From positions 310,001 to 374,000 of the forward strand of contig NZ_LXYU01000003.1 in NCBI RefSeq assembly GCF_001952075.1: a stretch of 64,000 bases of DNA, in the 5' to 3' direction. Both the position numbers and the translations under genes were made by a program. Below the pieces are notes generated by a model. The model was not told the origin of the DNA, searched no databases, and was given only the letters and a program-made list of their open reading frames with translations. Source of the stretch: Ditibartonella apis (GTDB taxonomy: Bacteria > Pseudomonadota > Alphaproteobacteria > Rhizobiales > Rhizobiaceae). Of the stretch, positions 9,545 through 17,782 are shown one piece after another. The number at the start of each line of letters is the position of its first letter. The stretch's first letter is position 1.

Positions 9545-10663
9545 ATGAGCTTAGAACAAGAGAGAGTAGGGCATAAAAACCATACGTATTATTTCGATAA
9601 TATAGATATACTAAGAGCCTTCGCAGCAATATCTGTAATGGTTTATCATTGCATCGCTCATTTTAATTGGACTACCTTTCCAACCAGTTGGCCTCTATGT
9701 TGGTTTCATTATGGCTGGATGGGTGTCGATATATTCTTTGTTATTTCAGGATTTGTAATAACGTTATCTGCGTTCAATAAGTTAGACAAAAATGACCCTC
9801 AACCATTTTTTATTTCATTCATGAAACGACGGCTGTTGAGAATTGTACCTCTGCACTATTTGACGATGTTGGTCTTTGTCGTTTTTGTGACGCCAGCCCT
9901 TCTTTTTGAAGATTTTCGAAACAACCTAATCACGCATATTTTGTTTATACATAATCTATTTTTAAAATATCAGGGATCAATCAATGGTTCCAATTGGTCA
10001 TTGGGAGCGGAAATGCAATTCTATGTAGTTATTGCTATAACTGCAAGATGGTTGTCAAAAATAGAGTGGTGGAAGATATTAGTAATTGTATTAACTATTA
10101 GTTTTATCTGGAGATGTGGAGTCGTATATTTTATTAGTCTTGATCAAGATATGGGTACTTACAAGATGTTTGTTGCTGCAACTCAATTGCCGGGAATGTT
10201 GGATGAATTTGGTGTAGGTGTTTTGTTGGCGAGATTGATCAAAACTGATATTGGACAAAATTTAATATCAGGACGTAAAAATTACGTGGTAATTTTTTTC
10301 CTATCTAGTTGCGCATTAATTTTTGTAACACTTCAAATATATTTGAGACATGGATCCTATTGGGACTATCCTTTAATTGTTATATTTTTCAGGACATTAC
10401 TTGCTGTAACGGTAGGAATTATTCTTTTGTTTTTGTGTTCTTTAAAAATAAGACCGATAATAAGAAAAGTTTTGTTGCCATTCTATTATCTTGGAACAAT
10501 ATCTTATGGAATCTACTTGTGGCATCTACCAGTGATAATGTCTGTAAAGCGGATAGAGTGGTTACCTAAGGAAACTGCTTTTTTTACAGTCGTTACAATT
10601 ACATTGGTATTTGCGAGCGGCTCCTGGTACTTTTATGAAAGGCATTTCCTACGAAGGCGGTGA
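9545..10663 (+). CDS. Acyltransferase 3 family membrane protein (OafA/YrhL type)
   Basis: Integral membrane acyltransferase of the Acyl_transf_3 family, which O-acetylates or otherwise acylates surface sugars such as O-antigen, Nod factor or exopolysaccharide. The 372 residues include the family elements: IDILRAFAAISVMVYHCIAH with the catalytic-type His, GWMGVDIFFVISGFVIT, the RRLLRIVPLHYL segment, NWSLGAEMQFYV, and YGIYLWHLPV near the end, with about ten membrane helices. No periplasmic SGNH domain follows, so it is a stand-alone enzyme. Codon use is AT-rich (many ATA, TTA, AAT) unlike the flanking core genes, and it sits alone in long non-coding DNA beside a tRNA, which suggests horizontal transfer. 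Substrate unknown. Confidence 0.88.
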   Translation: MSLEQERVGHKNHTYYFDNIDILRAFAAISVMVYHCIAHFNWTTFPTSWPLCWFHYGWMGVDIFFVISGFVITLSAFNKLDKNDPQPFFISFMKRRLLRIVPLHYLTMLVFVVFVTPALLFEDFRNNLITHILFIHNLFLKYQGSINGSNWSLGAEMQFYVVIAITARWLSKIEWWKILVIVLTISFIWRCGVVYFISLDQDMGTYKMFVAATQLPGMLDEFGVGVLLARLIKTDIGQNLISGRKNYVVIFFLSSCALIFVTLQIYLRHGSYWDYPLIVIFFRTLLAVTVGIILLFLCSLKIRPIIRKVLLPFYYLGTISYGIYLWHLPVIMSVKRIEWLPKETAFFTVVTITLVFASGSWYFYERHFLRRR

Positions 10664-12313
10664 AATTCTGAATATCTATCGCAATAACGGTTTTTTGCTT
10701 TTGGCTGAAACATATGGTTGTAATTATTGGTCGGCATAACTCGACCAGTTTTTGAGGCATGTTGACCACATTCGGTTACGCTAACTGTTTTGTCTTCTTT
10801 AAAACAATGGCTATCAATTTATCGGGTAAACTGCCAATGGTAACCATGACCACTGAGAGAAACTTCTTCAGTTTCTGATATAATTTTCAGTCTTTCAGAA
10901 CGCCTTAATCACACATGAAAAAGTGTCTTTGCCTTCCTAACGACGAGCATAAAAAACAAATTGTGAGAGAAGGTTGCGACACTCATTGAAGATTCAGACC
11001 TGTTAACTCCCTTTTGTGAGCTGCTTATTGCTTTGATGATCTTCTCATTGGGAAACAACGCTGACAGTTGAACTACTTAATACAATATGCAGTAATTGGC
11101 TGAACGAAACCTTCCAACCACCGAACTATATCATCCTGCCGAAGTCGATCGGACTGACCATTGATTTAAAGTGTTTATGAGCTAACTTTAATTCGCTGAT
11201 ATGCTCTATTTATACAATGTGTTCGCTTTCTTATTTCGGGGGGGGCACTTCTAAAGACTTCAAAAAAGATTTGGTCAATCCGTCGAGAGCCGCGCTTTAA
11301 TTGTGAACACTCATAAAAATTGATCGTTTGATTATAGTCATGCAGTCAACGTTACGCCATACGCCGATAATGCTTTTGACGGCTAATAGATTCGACATAT
11401 GGATTAATATGGATTATTTGTCACCAACACAAAAGTAGGACTTCGCATTGTCAGCACATGTCGTTGGATTAGCGTGTTTACACAATAGTTGACTATTGGT
11501 GTTGATAGCTGCTTTCGGTTTTACGCATTGATGGAATGAGAACAGTATTACGTATTTTGTTACACATTTTACTCTTCGGGATTATCTCTATCTTGAATGG
11601 GGGTGTAGAAATATAGATGCCGTCTGAATAATCAGATGCAGTAACCAATAAAAGACCATTTATACATAGCTTAGATGCTCCTATAATGGTTATCCCCAAC
11701 AAAACGTGGGGTCGACTTTAAACGGAGATATCGTTATCAGGCGTTGATCATTGGTAAGATTGGGCAAATTGGTCAATTTGAAAAGCGAGTAGGTATTCCG
11801 TTCGATTTATTTTATAGTTAAATATTATTGATAGTGGCGTGTTGTTGTTGACGTATTTTTGATGCTAGCTTCTCTTGAAGCTGGACAATTCACACTTTGC
11901 AGTTGGCTTATATATTGGCGGTGTATGCGCAAATAGCGTTAAATCTACATAGTCGAACTCAATGACCTCAGAGTCTATTTTTTATCAAACCAATTTTTAA
12001 CTTAACAGATCGGGAAATTACCGGCTATTTAACAAGAGAAAAACTCTTTGATCACTTCTTTTATCAAGGACTTTTTGATGTTGAAATATGATCAACTCTT
12101 GCCCCCGTAAAAGTTGCATAAACTCAACACGAAAGTGAAATATCGGGCTCCATAAGGCTAACCAAACAGAACTGAGTAAAGCTTTGACAGTTGAAAAACC
12201 GGCCTCTAAAACTCCGATTTTAAAAGCCGGTGACTCTCTTCAGATTTGAAGTTGAAATCCTTGACTCTGGTTCCTGATGGGAACATCACATTCGTGCAAA
12301 AGGAGTCAGAAAA
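10664..12313. other. Decayed accessory region
   Basis: About 1650 bp with no intact gene on either strand. Short open stretches resemble protein but are interrupted, for example NWLNETFQPPNYIILPKSIG read on the plus strand at about 11090-11160, and a 69-residue frame on the minus strand at 11493-11702. I could not assign a family to either. Base composition is like the acyltransferase region. It probably holds several broken genes of one accessory block. Confidence 0.4.
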
Positions 12314-12511
12314 GTGAATGAACTAAGACAAAAAGACTATCAACAAGACGAAATTGACCATCTGATTGCTGATTATAATGGTGATGTTAAAACCTTGATT
12401 TCAAGGCTTTTGGACGAGCGTCAAATGCTCATCCGCCAAGTTGAAGTTGCTGCCTGTGCCATGTCATTCGGTTACGGGCGCGGTTGGAAACCGAAAATTC
12501 CTGTAAAATGA
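12314..12511 (+). CDS. Small conserved protein, unknown function
   Basis: A 65-residue cytoplasmic protein that looks like small hypothetical proteins of Rhizobiales. Helical first part (DEIDHLIADYNGDVKTLISR) followed by LLDERQMLIRQVEVAACAMSFGYGRGWKP. The ending SFGYGRGWKP is the most family-like element. AAAGGAGTCAGAAAAGTG places a good ribosome binding site before the start, which is a GTG at 12314 with ATG immediately or soon after in frame. No recognised domain; it has a terminator-like hairpin downstream at 12598-12640. Codon use is similar to the core genes rather than to the AT-rich block upstream. Confidence 0.65.
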   Translation: MNELRQKDYQQDEIDHLIADYNGDVKTLISRLLDERQMLIRQVEVAACAMSFGYGRGWKPKIPVK

Positions 12512-12597
12512 GTCTTTAGTGTTCGCCCCTTTTTCCGTTGCGGTGCCTTTTATTTAAAGCCCACAAATTCTATGCAAAATGTCGGGGTCAGTTTATT

Positions 12598-12640
12598 AAA
12601 AGAGCGTGGCGTCTATTATAAATAGGCTCGCGCTCTTTTT
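12598..12640. terminator. Hairpin terminator, possibly two-way
   Basis: The outer stem AAAAGAGCG / CGCTCTTTTT encloses an inner stem CTATT / AATAG. T-runs are present on the plus strand and A-runs upstream give U on the minus strand, so it may end transcripts from both sides. Confidence 0.7.
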
Positions 12641-12959
12641 CGTTTCTCATTTTGAAAATCGGCATCAGACGCGCTTCAAATCCAGATGTGACTGCTAAAC
12701 ATTGAAGTTGAAAATAAAGCTTAATTTCAAGTTTGTAATTGTCGGTTGTGGTTCTGCGGGAATTTCGGATTTTTAAGCTGTTTCTCTGCAATTGTCCCGA
12801 ACTGAATTGTTTTAAAAAACTATCGGCAAATTTCCGCATTTTGTTGTAGAGAGCGGCATAACTGTTTTTGCCATGATGAAAAATAATCTGCGCCAATTTG
12901 GAAGGTTTTCAAAAATAAAATGGCACAAAAGTGCGGGGGAAAGAGGAAGACGCAGATAA

Positions 12960-13079
12960 CAAACACGTTGGCGACAGGTGAGTTGGCAACGATCAAGTTG
13001 GCGGCAATTACGTTTGCAACAAGCAGGTTTGGAAAAAGCAAGTTTGCAACAATCAAGTCGGAAACTAGCAAGCTGTTAA
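12960..13079. repeat. Eight tandem 15-bp repeats encoding a pentapeptide pattern
   Basis: Eight head-to-tail units of exactly 15 bp, each diverged, with a common core resembling CAAGCAAGTTTGCAA. Because the unit is five codons long, both strands stay open through it. On the minus strand the units read as LIVAN, LLFPN, LLVAN, VIAAN, LIVAN, SPVAN, that is a repeating A-N-L-x-x register as in pentapeptide repeat proteins. The enclosing frames are 12820-13071 minus (83 codons) and 12920-13153 plus (77 codons). Neither has a good ribosome binding site, so I list the repeat and not a gene. It may be a fragment of a pentapeptide-repeat gene. Confidence 0.75.
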
Positions 13080-13128
13080 CGCTTGAAGGGGATAAACCGT
13101 TATCGTTTTTTGACTGTTTGATGAAATA

Positions 13129-13761
13129 TTATTTACCCAGAACTTCATTATAAAGATGAAGATCATCAAGCATTTTATGAAGACGTTTCATATTTTCTTT
13201 GCGGTTCAATGAACGGATATAGGTTCTTAAGTGCAAGATATTTCTTTCGCCCAATCCGTCGATCATGACAAATTCATAATGGTCATCGCGCCATGACAGA
13301 ACCAGATTATCGGCATGAAAGCTCGTGAGAACAACAGGCGAAGTTTCAGCCCAATCGCTTAGCACTTTCAATTCGGGTACATAATGCTTGATGTCGGCGC
13401 CAATATCGTTGATGGTTCTGGCTGGCGAGCCGTCCTTATCTTTTTCGATTTCGCAAACCATGCCCCAGCCGAGATCGGTTCTTACGATGCCTAATGTCGT
13501 CAGCACATGCGGAGTCTTAAGATTGGTGTCAAAATTCAACCGCATGGTTTCGAGAAACTCGTAAATGTTATAGACATTCTCGCGTAGCTGTTTGAAGCGT
13601 TTTTTTAAAGCATTGTATCGTTCATATCGTTCAGCCCACCGATGACGCACAATTTTTACGATGAGATCCGGATTTTGCGGATGCCGAAATATCACGCGGT
13701 GTCGACCGTTGTCGAATAAAGGAGTTTTATCTTTTAGCTCTAGAATTCCCGAAATCGTCAT
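13129..13761 (-). CDS. YrbL-like protein (kinase-fold family)
   Basis: A 210-residue protein similar to the PhoP-regulated YrbL family, which has a protein-kinase-like fold. Visible elements are FDNGRHRVIFRHPQNPDLIVKI near the N-terminus (the beta-strand lysine region), a helical segment rich in Lys/Arg, LGIVRTDLGWGMVCEIEKDKDG, then VVLTSFHADNLVLSWRDD, in the place of the catalytic HxDxxxxN loop, followed by YEFVMIDGLGERN, in the place of the DFG-type motif. In Rhizobiales such proteins occur with envelope-sugar genes, but no such gene is adjacent. Substrate unknown. The start follows AAGCAAAAA, a weak ribosome binding site. The stop overlaps the end of the repeat-containing plus-strand frame. 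Confidence 0.75.
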   Translation of the reverse strand: MTISGILELKDKTPLFDNGRHRVIFRHPQNPDLIVKIVRHRWAERYERYNALKKRFKQLRENVYNIYEFLETMRLNFDTNLKTPHVLTTLGIVRTDLGWGMVCEIEKDKDGSPARTINDIGADIKHYVPELKVLSDWAETSPVVLTSFHADNLVLSWRDDHYEFVMIDGLGERNILHLRTYIRSLNRKENMKRLHKMLDDLHLYNEVLGK

Positions 13762-14066
13762 TTTTTGCTTGGCTTTTGGTTGGTTAAACCTGTTTGCGAG
13801 TTAGTTCTACTGGTCTTTACATCCTCTTTACAAGGTCGTCATTTTATTTATTCGGCCGTTATATGAAGACAAGTGGAAACTGAAGCTATAATATTTGGAG
13901 TTCAAAATAAATCGACAAATACATTCACGTTATCGTTATTCCTTTCATAAGTTCAATGATTGGACAATAGGAATGAGCGGCGTTGAAATGGGGAGGAGGT
14001 ACGGTTAAACAATATTTGCTTCAGACATGCGTGTTAATGGTTACAATGTTTTTTGAGAACAGTTTC

Positions 14067-14267
14067 TCATTCAGCCCGAAATAGTCCGGTTGGAGTGTAA
14101 AAAATGCGGGAAAGATCAAATCCCGTTAGAGGAGCGCGGGTGATATCCGGACGGGCCGTCGGAAGAAAAGCTATCGGTTGAAAATCATCCGGAGCAGGTG
14201 GCGCAGGTTTTTTATACGCCAGAGTGATGAAAGATATGATTACCCGAACAATCTGTTGAACAGTCAT
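14067..14267 (-). CDS. Possible small membrane-anchored protein
   Basis: A 66-residue frame starting at an ATG preceded by AAGGGCAAGGAC. It has a short hydrophobic N-terminal helix (IVRVIISFITLAY) followed by a proline-rich segment KKPAPPAPDDFQPIAFLPT and a tail with ITRAPLTGFDLSRIF. I recognise no family. It lies in a 620-bp gap between the YrbL-like gene and the aldehyde dehydrogenase and is divergent from the latter. The organised composition argues for a real gene, but evidence is thin. Confidence 0.35.
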   Translation of the reverse strand: MTVQQIVRVIISFITLAYKKPAPPAPDDFQPIAFLPTARPDITRAPLTGFDLSRIFYTPTGLFRAE

Positions 14268-14383
14268 GTCCTTGCCCTTGGACAAAAATACTCATACCAT
14301 CAATTATGATGATGCGATTGTTTTCTTTCAAACCTTGTTGAACGGGAAAATCGCAATAGATGGGGGTAAGGAGGAATATCAAG

Positions 14384-15826
14384 ATGAAACTTTCAGATAA
14401 AAGCCTTTTGAAAGACAAATGCCTGATTAATGGACAATGGCTTTCGGCAAAAAACAATGAAACGATTTCTGTTACCAATCCGGCAGATGGCGAGGTTGTC
14501 GGAAATGTCCCTTCGCTTTCAGCTAATGAAGTCGAAACGGCTATAGAGGCGTCGAATGCAGCATTTCAACAATGGAGAAAGCTGACGGCAGCGGATCGCT
14601 CGAAAATTTTGCGCAAGTGGTTTGACCTGATGATTGCCAATGCCGATGATCTTGCAATGATTATGACAAGCGAGCAGGGTAAACCGTTGAAAGAAGCAAA
14701 GGGTGAAATACTTTATGCTGCCTCGTTTGTCGAATGGTTTGCCGAGGAAGCCAAGCGGACTTATGGTGATACCATTCCTTCCCCGCAAGCCAAACAACGC
14801 ATCACGGTTATCAAACAGCCTGTTGGCGTAACGGCTGCAATTACTCCGTGGAATTTTCCGGCCGCGATGATAACAAGAAAGGCCGCGCCCGCACTTGCGG
14901 CAGGCTGCACCATGATCGTGCGTCCGGCAAGTTTGACACCGCTTACAGCACTTGCTTTGGGCGAGCTTGCAAATCGTGCAGGAATACCGGCAGGTGTTCT
15001 GCAAATTATTACCGGTAAATCGTCTACAATCGGAAAAGTGCTGACAGACAGCAATATTGTTCGAAAATTATCCTTTACCGGCTCGACCGAAGTCGGGCGG
15101 ACGCTGATGGCCGAATGCGCGCCGACAATCAAGCGAATTTCGCTTGAACTCGGTGGTAATGCGCCTTTCATTGTCTTTGATGATGCAGATCTTGATGAAG
15201 CGGTTAAAGGAGCAATTGCTTGCAAATATCGCAATGCCGGTCAAACCTGTGTTTGCGCCAACCGTCTTCTGGTTCAGGAAGGTATTTATGACGCATTCAC
15301 AAAGAAACTCGAACAGGCGGTCAAGGCTTTGAAAATTGGCGATGGACGCAAAGCTGATACGGATATCGGACCGATGATCGAAGAAAGTGCACTGAAAAAA
15401 GTCGAAGATCATATTGCCGACGCTGTCAAAAAAGGTGGCAAGCTTGTTTGCGGCGGAAAGAGGCTTGGTGGGCTGTTTATGGAACCGGCCATTGTTACCG
15501 GCGTCACGCAGGATATGCGCTTTGCGCATGAGGAAACCTTCGGGCCGGTTGCACCTTTATTCAAGTTCAAAACCGAAGAAGAAGCAATTCGCATGGCTAA
15601 TGATACAATTTTCGGCCTTGCAGCCTATTTTTACACACGCGATTTCAACCGTGGTGTCAGAGTAAGCGAAGCGCTTGAATATGGTATGGTCGGCCATAAT
15701 ACTGGATTGATTTCCAATGAGGTTGCGCCGTTTGGCGGCGTCAAACAATCCGGCCTCGGGCGGGAAGGTTCAAAATACGGAATAGAAGAATATATGGAAG
15801 TCAAGTATATTTGCAGTGCCCTTTGA
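14384..15826 (+). CDS. gabD: Succinate-semialdehyde dehydrogenase
   Basis: NAD(P)-dependent aldehyde dehydrogenase that most likely oxidises succinate semialdehyde to succinate, joining 4-aminobutyrate or 4-hydroxybutyrate breakdown to the TCA cycle. The 480 residues match GabD in length and order: ITPWNFPAAMITRKAAPALA, the cofactor-binding FTGSTEVGRTLM, catalytic Glu in LELGGNAPFIVFDDADLD, catalytic Cys in NAGQTCVCANRLLVQ, and EETFGPVAPLFKF. The start is ATG 14384 because AAGGAGG at 14368-14374 is ideally placed; an upstream ATG at 14360 would leave that site inside the gene. An iron alcohol dehydrogenase gene follows, so the pair may degrade 4-hydroxybutyrate. The exact substrate is inferred. 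Confidence 0.9.
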   Translation: MKLSDKSLLKDKCLINGQWLSAKNNETISVTNPADGEVVGNVPSLSANEVETAIEASNAAFQQWRKLTAADRSKILRKWFDLMIANADDLAMIMTSEQGKPLKEAKGEILYAASFVEWFAEEAKRTYGDTIPSPQAKQRITVIKQPVGVTAAITPWNFPAAMITRKAAPALAAGCTMIVRPASLTPLTALALGELANRAGIPAGVLQIITGKSSTIGKVLTDSNIVRKLSFTGSTEVGRTLMAECAPTIKRISLELGGNAPFIVFDDADLDEAVKGAIACKYRNAGQTCVCANRLLVQEGIYDAFTKKLEQAVKALKIGDGRKADTDIGPMIEESALKKVEDHIADAVKKGGKLVCGGKRLGGLFMEPAIVTGVTQDMRFAHEETFGPVAPLFKFKTEEEAIRMANDTIFGLAAYFYTRDFNRGVRVSEALEYGMVGHNTGLISNEVAPFGGVKQSGLGREGSKYGIEEYMEVKYICSAL

Positions 15827-15865
15827 GGACTATCGGTTTAATCCGTAATGGGCTTCAAGTTCTTG

Positions 15866-15901
15866 AAAAAGAGCCACATGTCAACTCTTGTGGCTCTTTT
15901 T
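15866..15901 (+). terminator. Terminator between the aldehyde and alcohol dehydrogenase genes
   Basis: A 12-13 bp stem AAAAAGAGCCACA / TGTGGCTCTTTTT with a ten-base loop and terminal T-run. It lies 40 bp after gabD and 47 bp before the next start, so the downstream gene depends on read-through or its own promoter. Confidence 0.88.
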
Positions 15902-15947
15902 AAAGGGCAAGTTGCAGGGCCATTCGGGAATGGGTGAGGAGGAAGAA

Positions 15948-17102
15948 ATGCAAGGGTTCAGTTTCAATGCGGTGCCTTCGCTGACTGTCGAATGGGGCGG
16001 TGCACAACGTTTGGGAGAATTTGTCGAACGCCATTATCAAGAGCGCAAAGCTCTTATCGTCACTGATAGCAGTCTTCATCAATCGGGCGTTCTGGAACAA
16101 CCGAAATTGTCTTTGGAACAGGCAGGATTCAAAGTTGCTGTGTTTGATAAAGTTGTTGCCGATCCGCCGGAAAATATTGTGCTTGAATGCGTTGAAAAAG
16201 CAAAAGCGGCAGGCATTGACATTGTTATCGGCTTTGGTGGTGGCTCCTCTATGGATGTTGCCAAACTTTCAGCGGTACTTATCTGTTCCGATCAAAAATT
16301 GCAGGATCTTTACGGCATCGGAAAAGTTAAGGGCAAGCGTCTTCCTTTGATCCAGATACCAACAACAGCCGGTACCGGTTCGGAATCGACCAATATTACG
16401 ATTTTGACCACAGGCGAAACAACCAAAATGGGTGTTGTTGCCAATAAGCTTTATGCCGATCGTGTTCTTCTTGATGGTGAGCTTACGATCGGTTTGCCAA
16501 AACTTCAAACAGCAGCAACCGGTATTGATGCAATGGTTCATGCTATTGAAGCCTATACCGGAAAATTGAAGAAGAATCCGCTTTCCGATGCTTTCGCCCG
16601 TGAAGCCCTAAGATTGTTGTCGGCAAATATTGTAACGGCTTGCAATAATGGACATGACAAGGAAGCGCGGCAGGCGATGTTGCTTGGAGCAAATCTGGCA
16701 GGTCAGGCTTTTGCCAATTCGCCGGTTGGCGCAGTTCATGCTTTGGCTTATCCGTTGGGCGGGCATTATCATTTGCCGCATGGTCTTACCAATGCGCTTA
16801 TGCTTGGGCCTGTGTTGCGGTTTAATATGAAGGCTGCGGCTCACCTTTACGCCGAACTTGGTGATGTCGTTGGTACGCATGTAAAAGGCAGCGAGATAGA
16901 GCGTTCAAAAGCTTTCGTCGAATTTATGGAAAAACTGATGGGGGAAACGGGCGCACCTCGCCATTTGAAGGAAGTGGGTGTTACCGATAACAGTTTGGCA
17001 TTGCTGGCAAGCGATGCGATGAAGCAAACAAGATTGCTCGTTAACAATCCTGTGGAAGTCACCGAAGCGGATGCTCTCGAACTTTATCGGCAAGCTTTCT
17101 GA
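15948..17102 (+). CDS. Iron-containing alcohol dehydrogenase
   Basis: Group III (Fe-dependent) NAD(P) alcohol dehydrogenase, 384 residues. Cofactor-binding glycine motif GFGGGSSMDVAKL is followed by PTTAGTGSESTNI. Metal ligands are probably the Asp and His in GIDAMVHAIEAY and the two His of HALAYPLGGHYHLPHG, the family's classic signature. Next to a succinate-semialdehyde dehydrogenase, the likely reaction is 4-hydroxybutyrate to succinate semialdehyde, but other short-chain alcohols are possible. The start is ATG 15948, preceded by GTGAGGAGGAAGAA; a longer frame from 15888 begins inside the terminator and is rejected. A gap of 680 bp follows. Confidence 0.9.
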   Translation: MQGFSFNAVPSLTVEWGGAQRLGEFVERHYQERKALIVTDSSLHQSGVLEQPKLSLEQAGFKVAVFDKVVADPPENIVLECVEKAKAAGIDIVIGFGGGSSMDVAKLSAVLICSDQKLQDLYGIGKVKGKRLPLIQIPTTAGTGSESTNITILTTGETTKMGVVANKLYADRVLLDGELTIGLPKLQTAATGIDAMVHAIEAYTGKLKKNPLSDAFAREALRLLSANIVTACNNGHDKEARQAMLLGANLAGQAFANSPVGAVHALAYPLGGHYHLPHGLTNALMLGPVLRFNMKAAAHLYAELGDVVGTHVKGSEIERSKAFVEFMEKLMGETGAPRHLKEVGVTDNSLALLASDAMKQTRLLVNNPVEVTEADALELYRQAF

Positions 17103-17782
17103 TAAAAGCTTTCTCTCCTGTTGATGTGAAAACAGTCTTATAAACCGCTAAAAAACGGGTTATGAGATTTTTTGCACCTTAAACAGCGGATGAATGGCAG
17201 CTTGCCGTTTTTTGCTGAAATCCACGTGTCGAAAATATTTTCGCGATCAGACGGCCAATTGCATCACTTGGCGAGGGATTATTTTGTTTCGAGCTTTAGA
17301 TAGCAGTTTGATTTTCTTTCATTCATGACAACAGTTTTTATCGTTTATTGGACGGTCAAACCGATAAAATTGTTGACGCTCTAAAAGCCTTTTTGCCATT
17401 ATGGCTTCAAGGAGAAGAACAAGAAGGCGCAAAACAACAAGGATGAGGGGCGTTCATAAACGCCATGGAGATTAAGGTTCACACAAAGCGTGTGGCAAGA
17501 CGGGCAAGCTTGACGGGAAAAATGGGCTAGTAAATCGGGCTGAGTTTTTTGTCACCGGATCCAAGATAATGAACAGGGTTGTGTAACGCAAAAAGAATGT
17601 GGGTGAGGAGGGGTAAAAGCAGAAGACCTGCTGACCTCTTTCGCCGGAGCACTTGAAGTAAATTTTTCAGGGAAAGAAGACGGGCAAACAAGCGGGGATG
17701 TTTTTACCCGCCTTTTTTGTTGTGATGCCCGTTATCTTGAATTCGATTTAGAAAAATCTGCTATTTTTATCCGTTTCTTAAT
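17103..17782. other. Intergenic region between convergent genes
   Basis: About 680 bp between the alcohol dehydrogenase and the convergent transporter gene. No credible gene seen. A weak hairpin with CGGG...CCCG followed by TTTTTT lies near 17675-17720 and may be a terminator. The middle is Lys/Arg-codon-like in several frames, perhaps a decayed gene. Confidence 0.35.

Noticed and set aside
8637-12313. Integrase or attachment-site repeat of a tRNA island
   Set aside because: I searched by eye for a copy of the tRNA 3' end and for integrase motifs and found neither.
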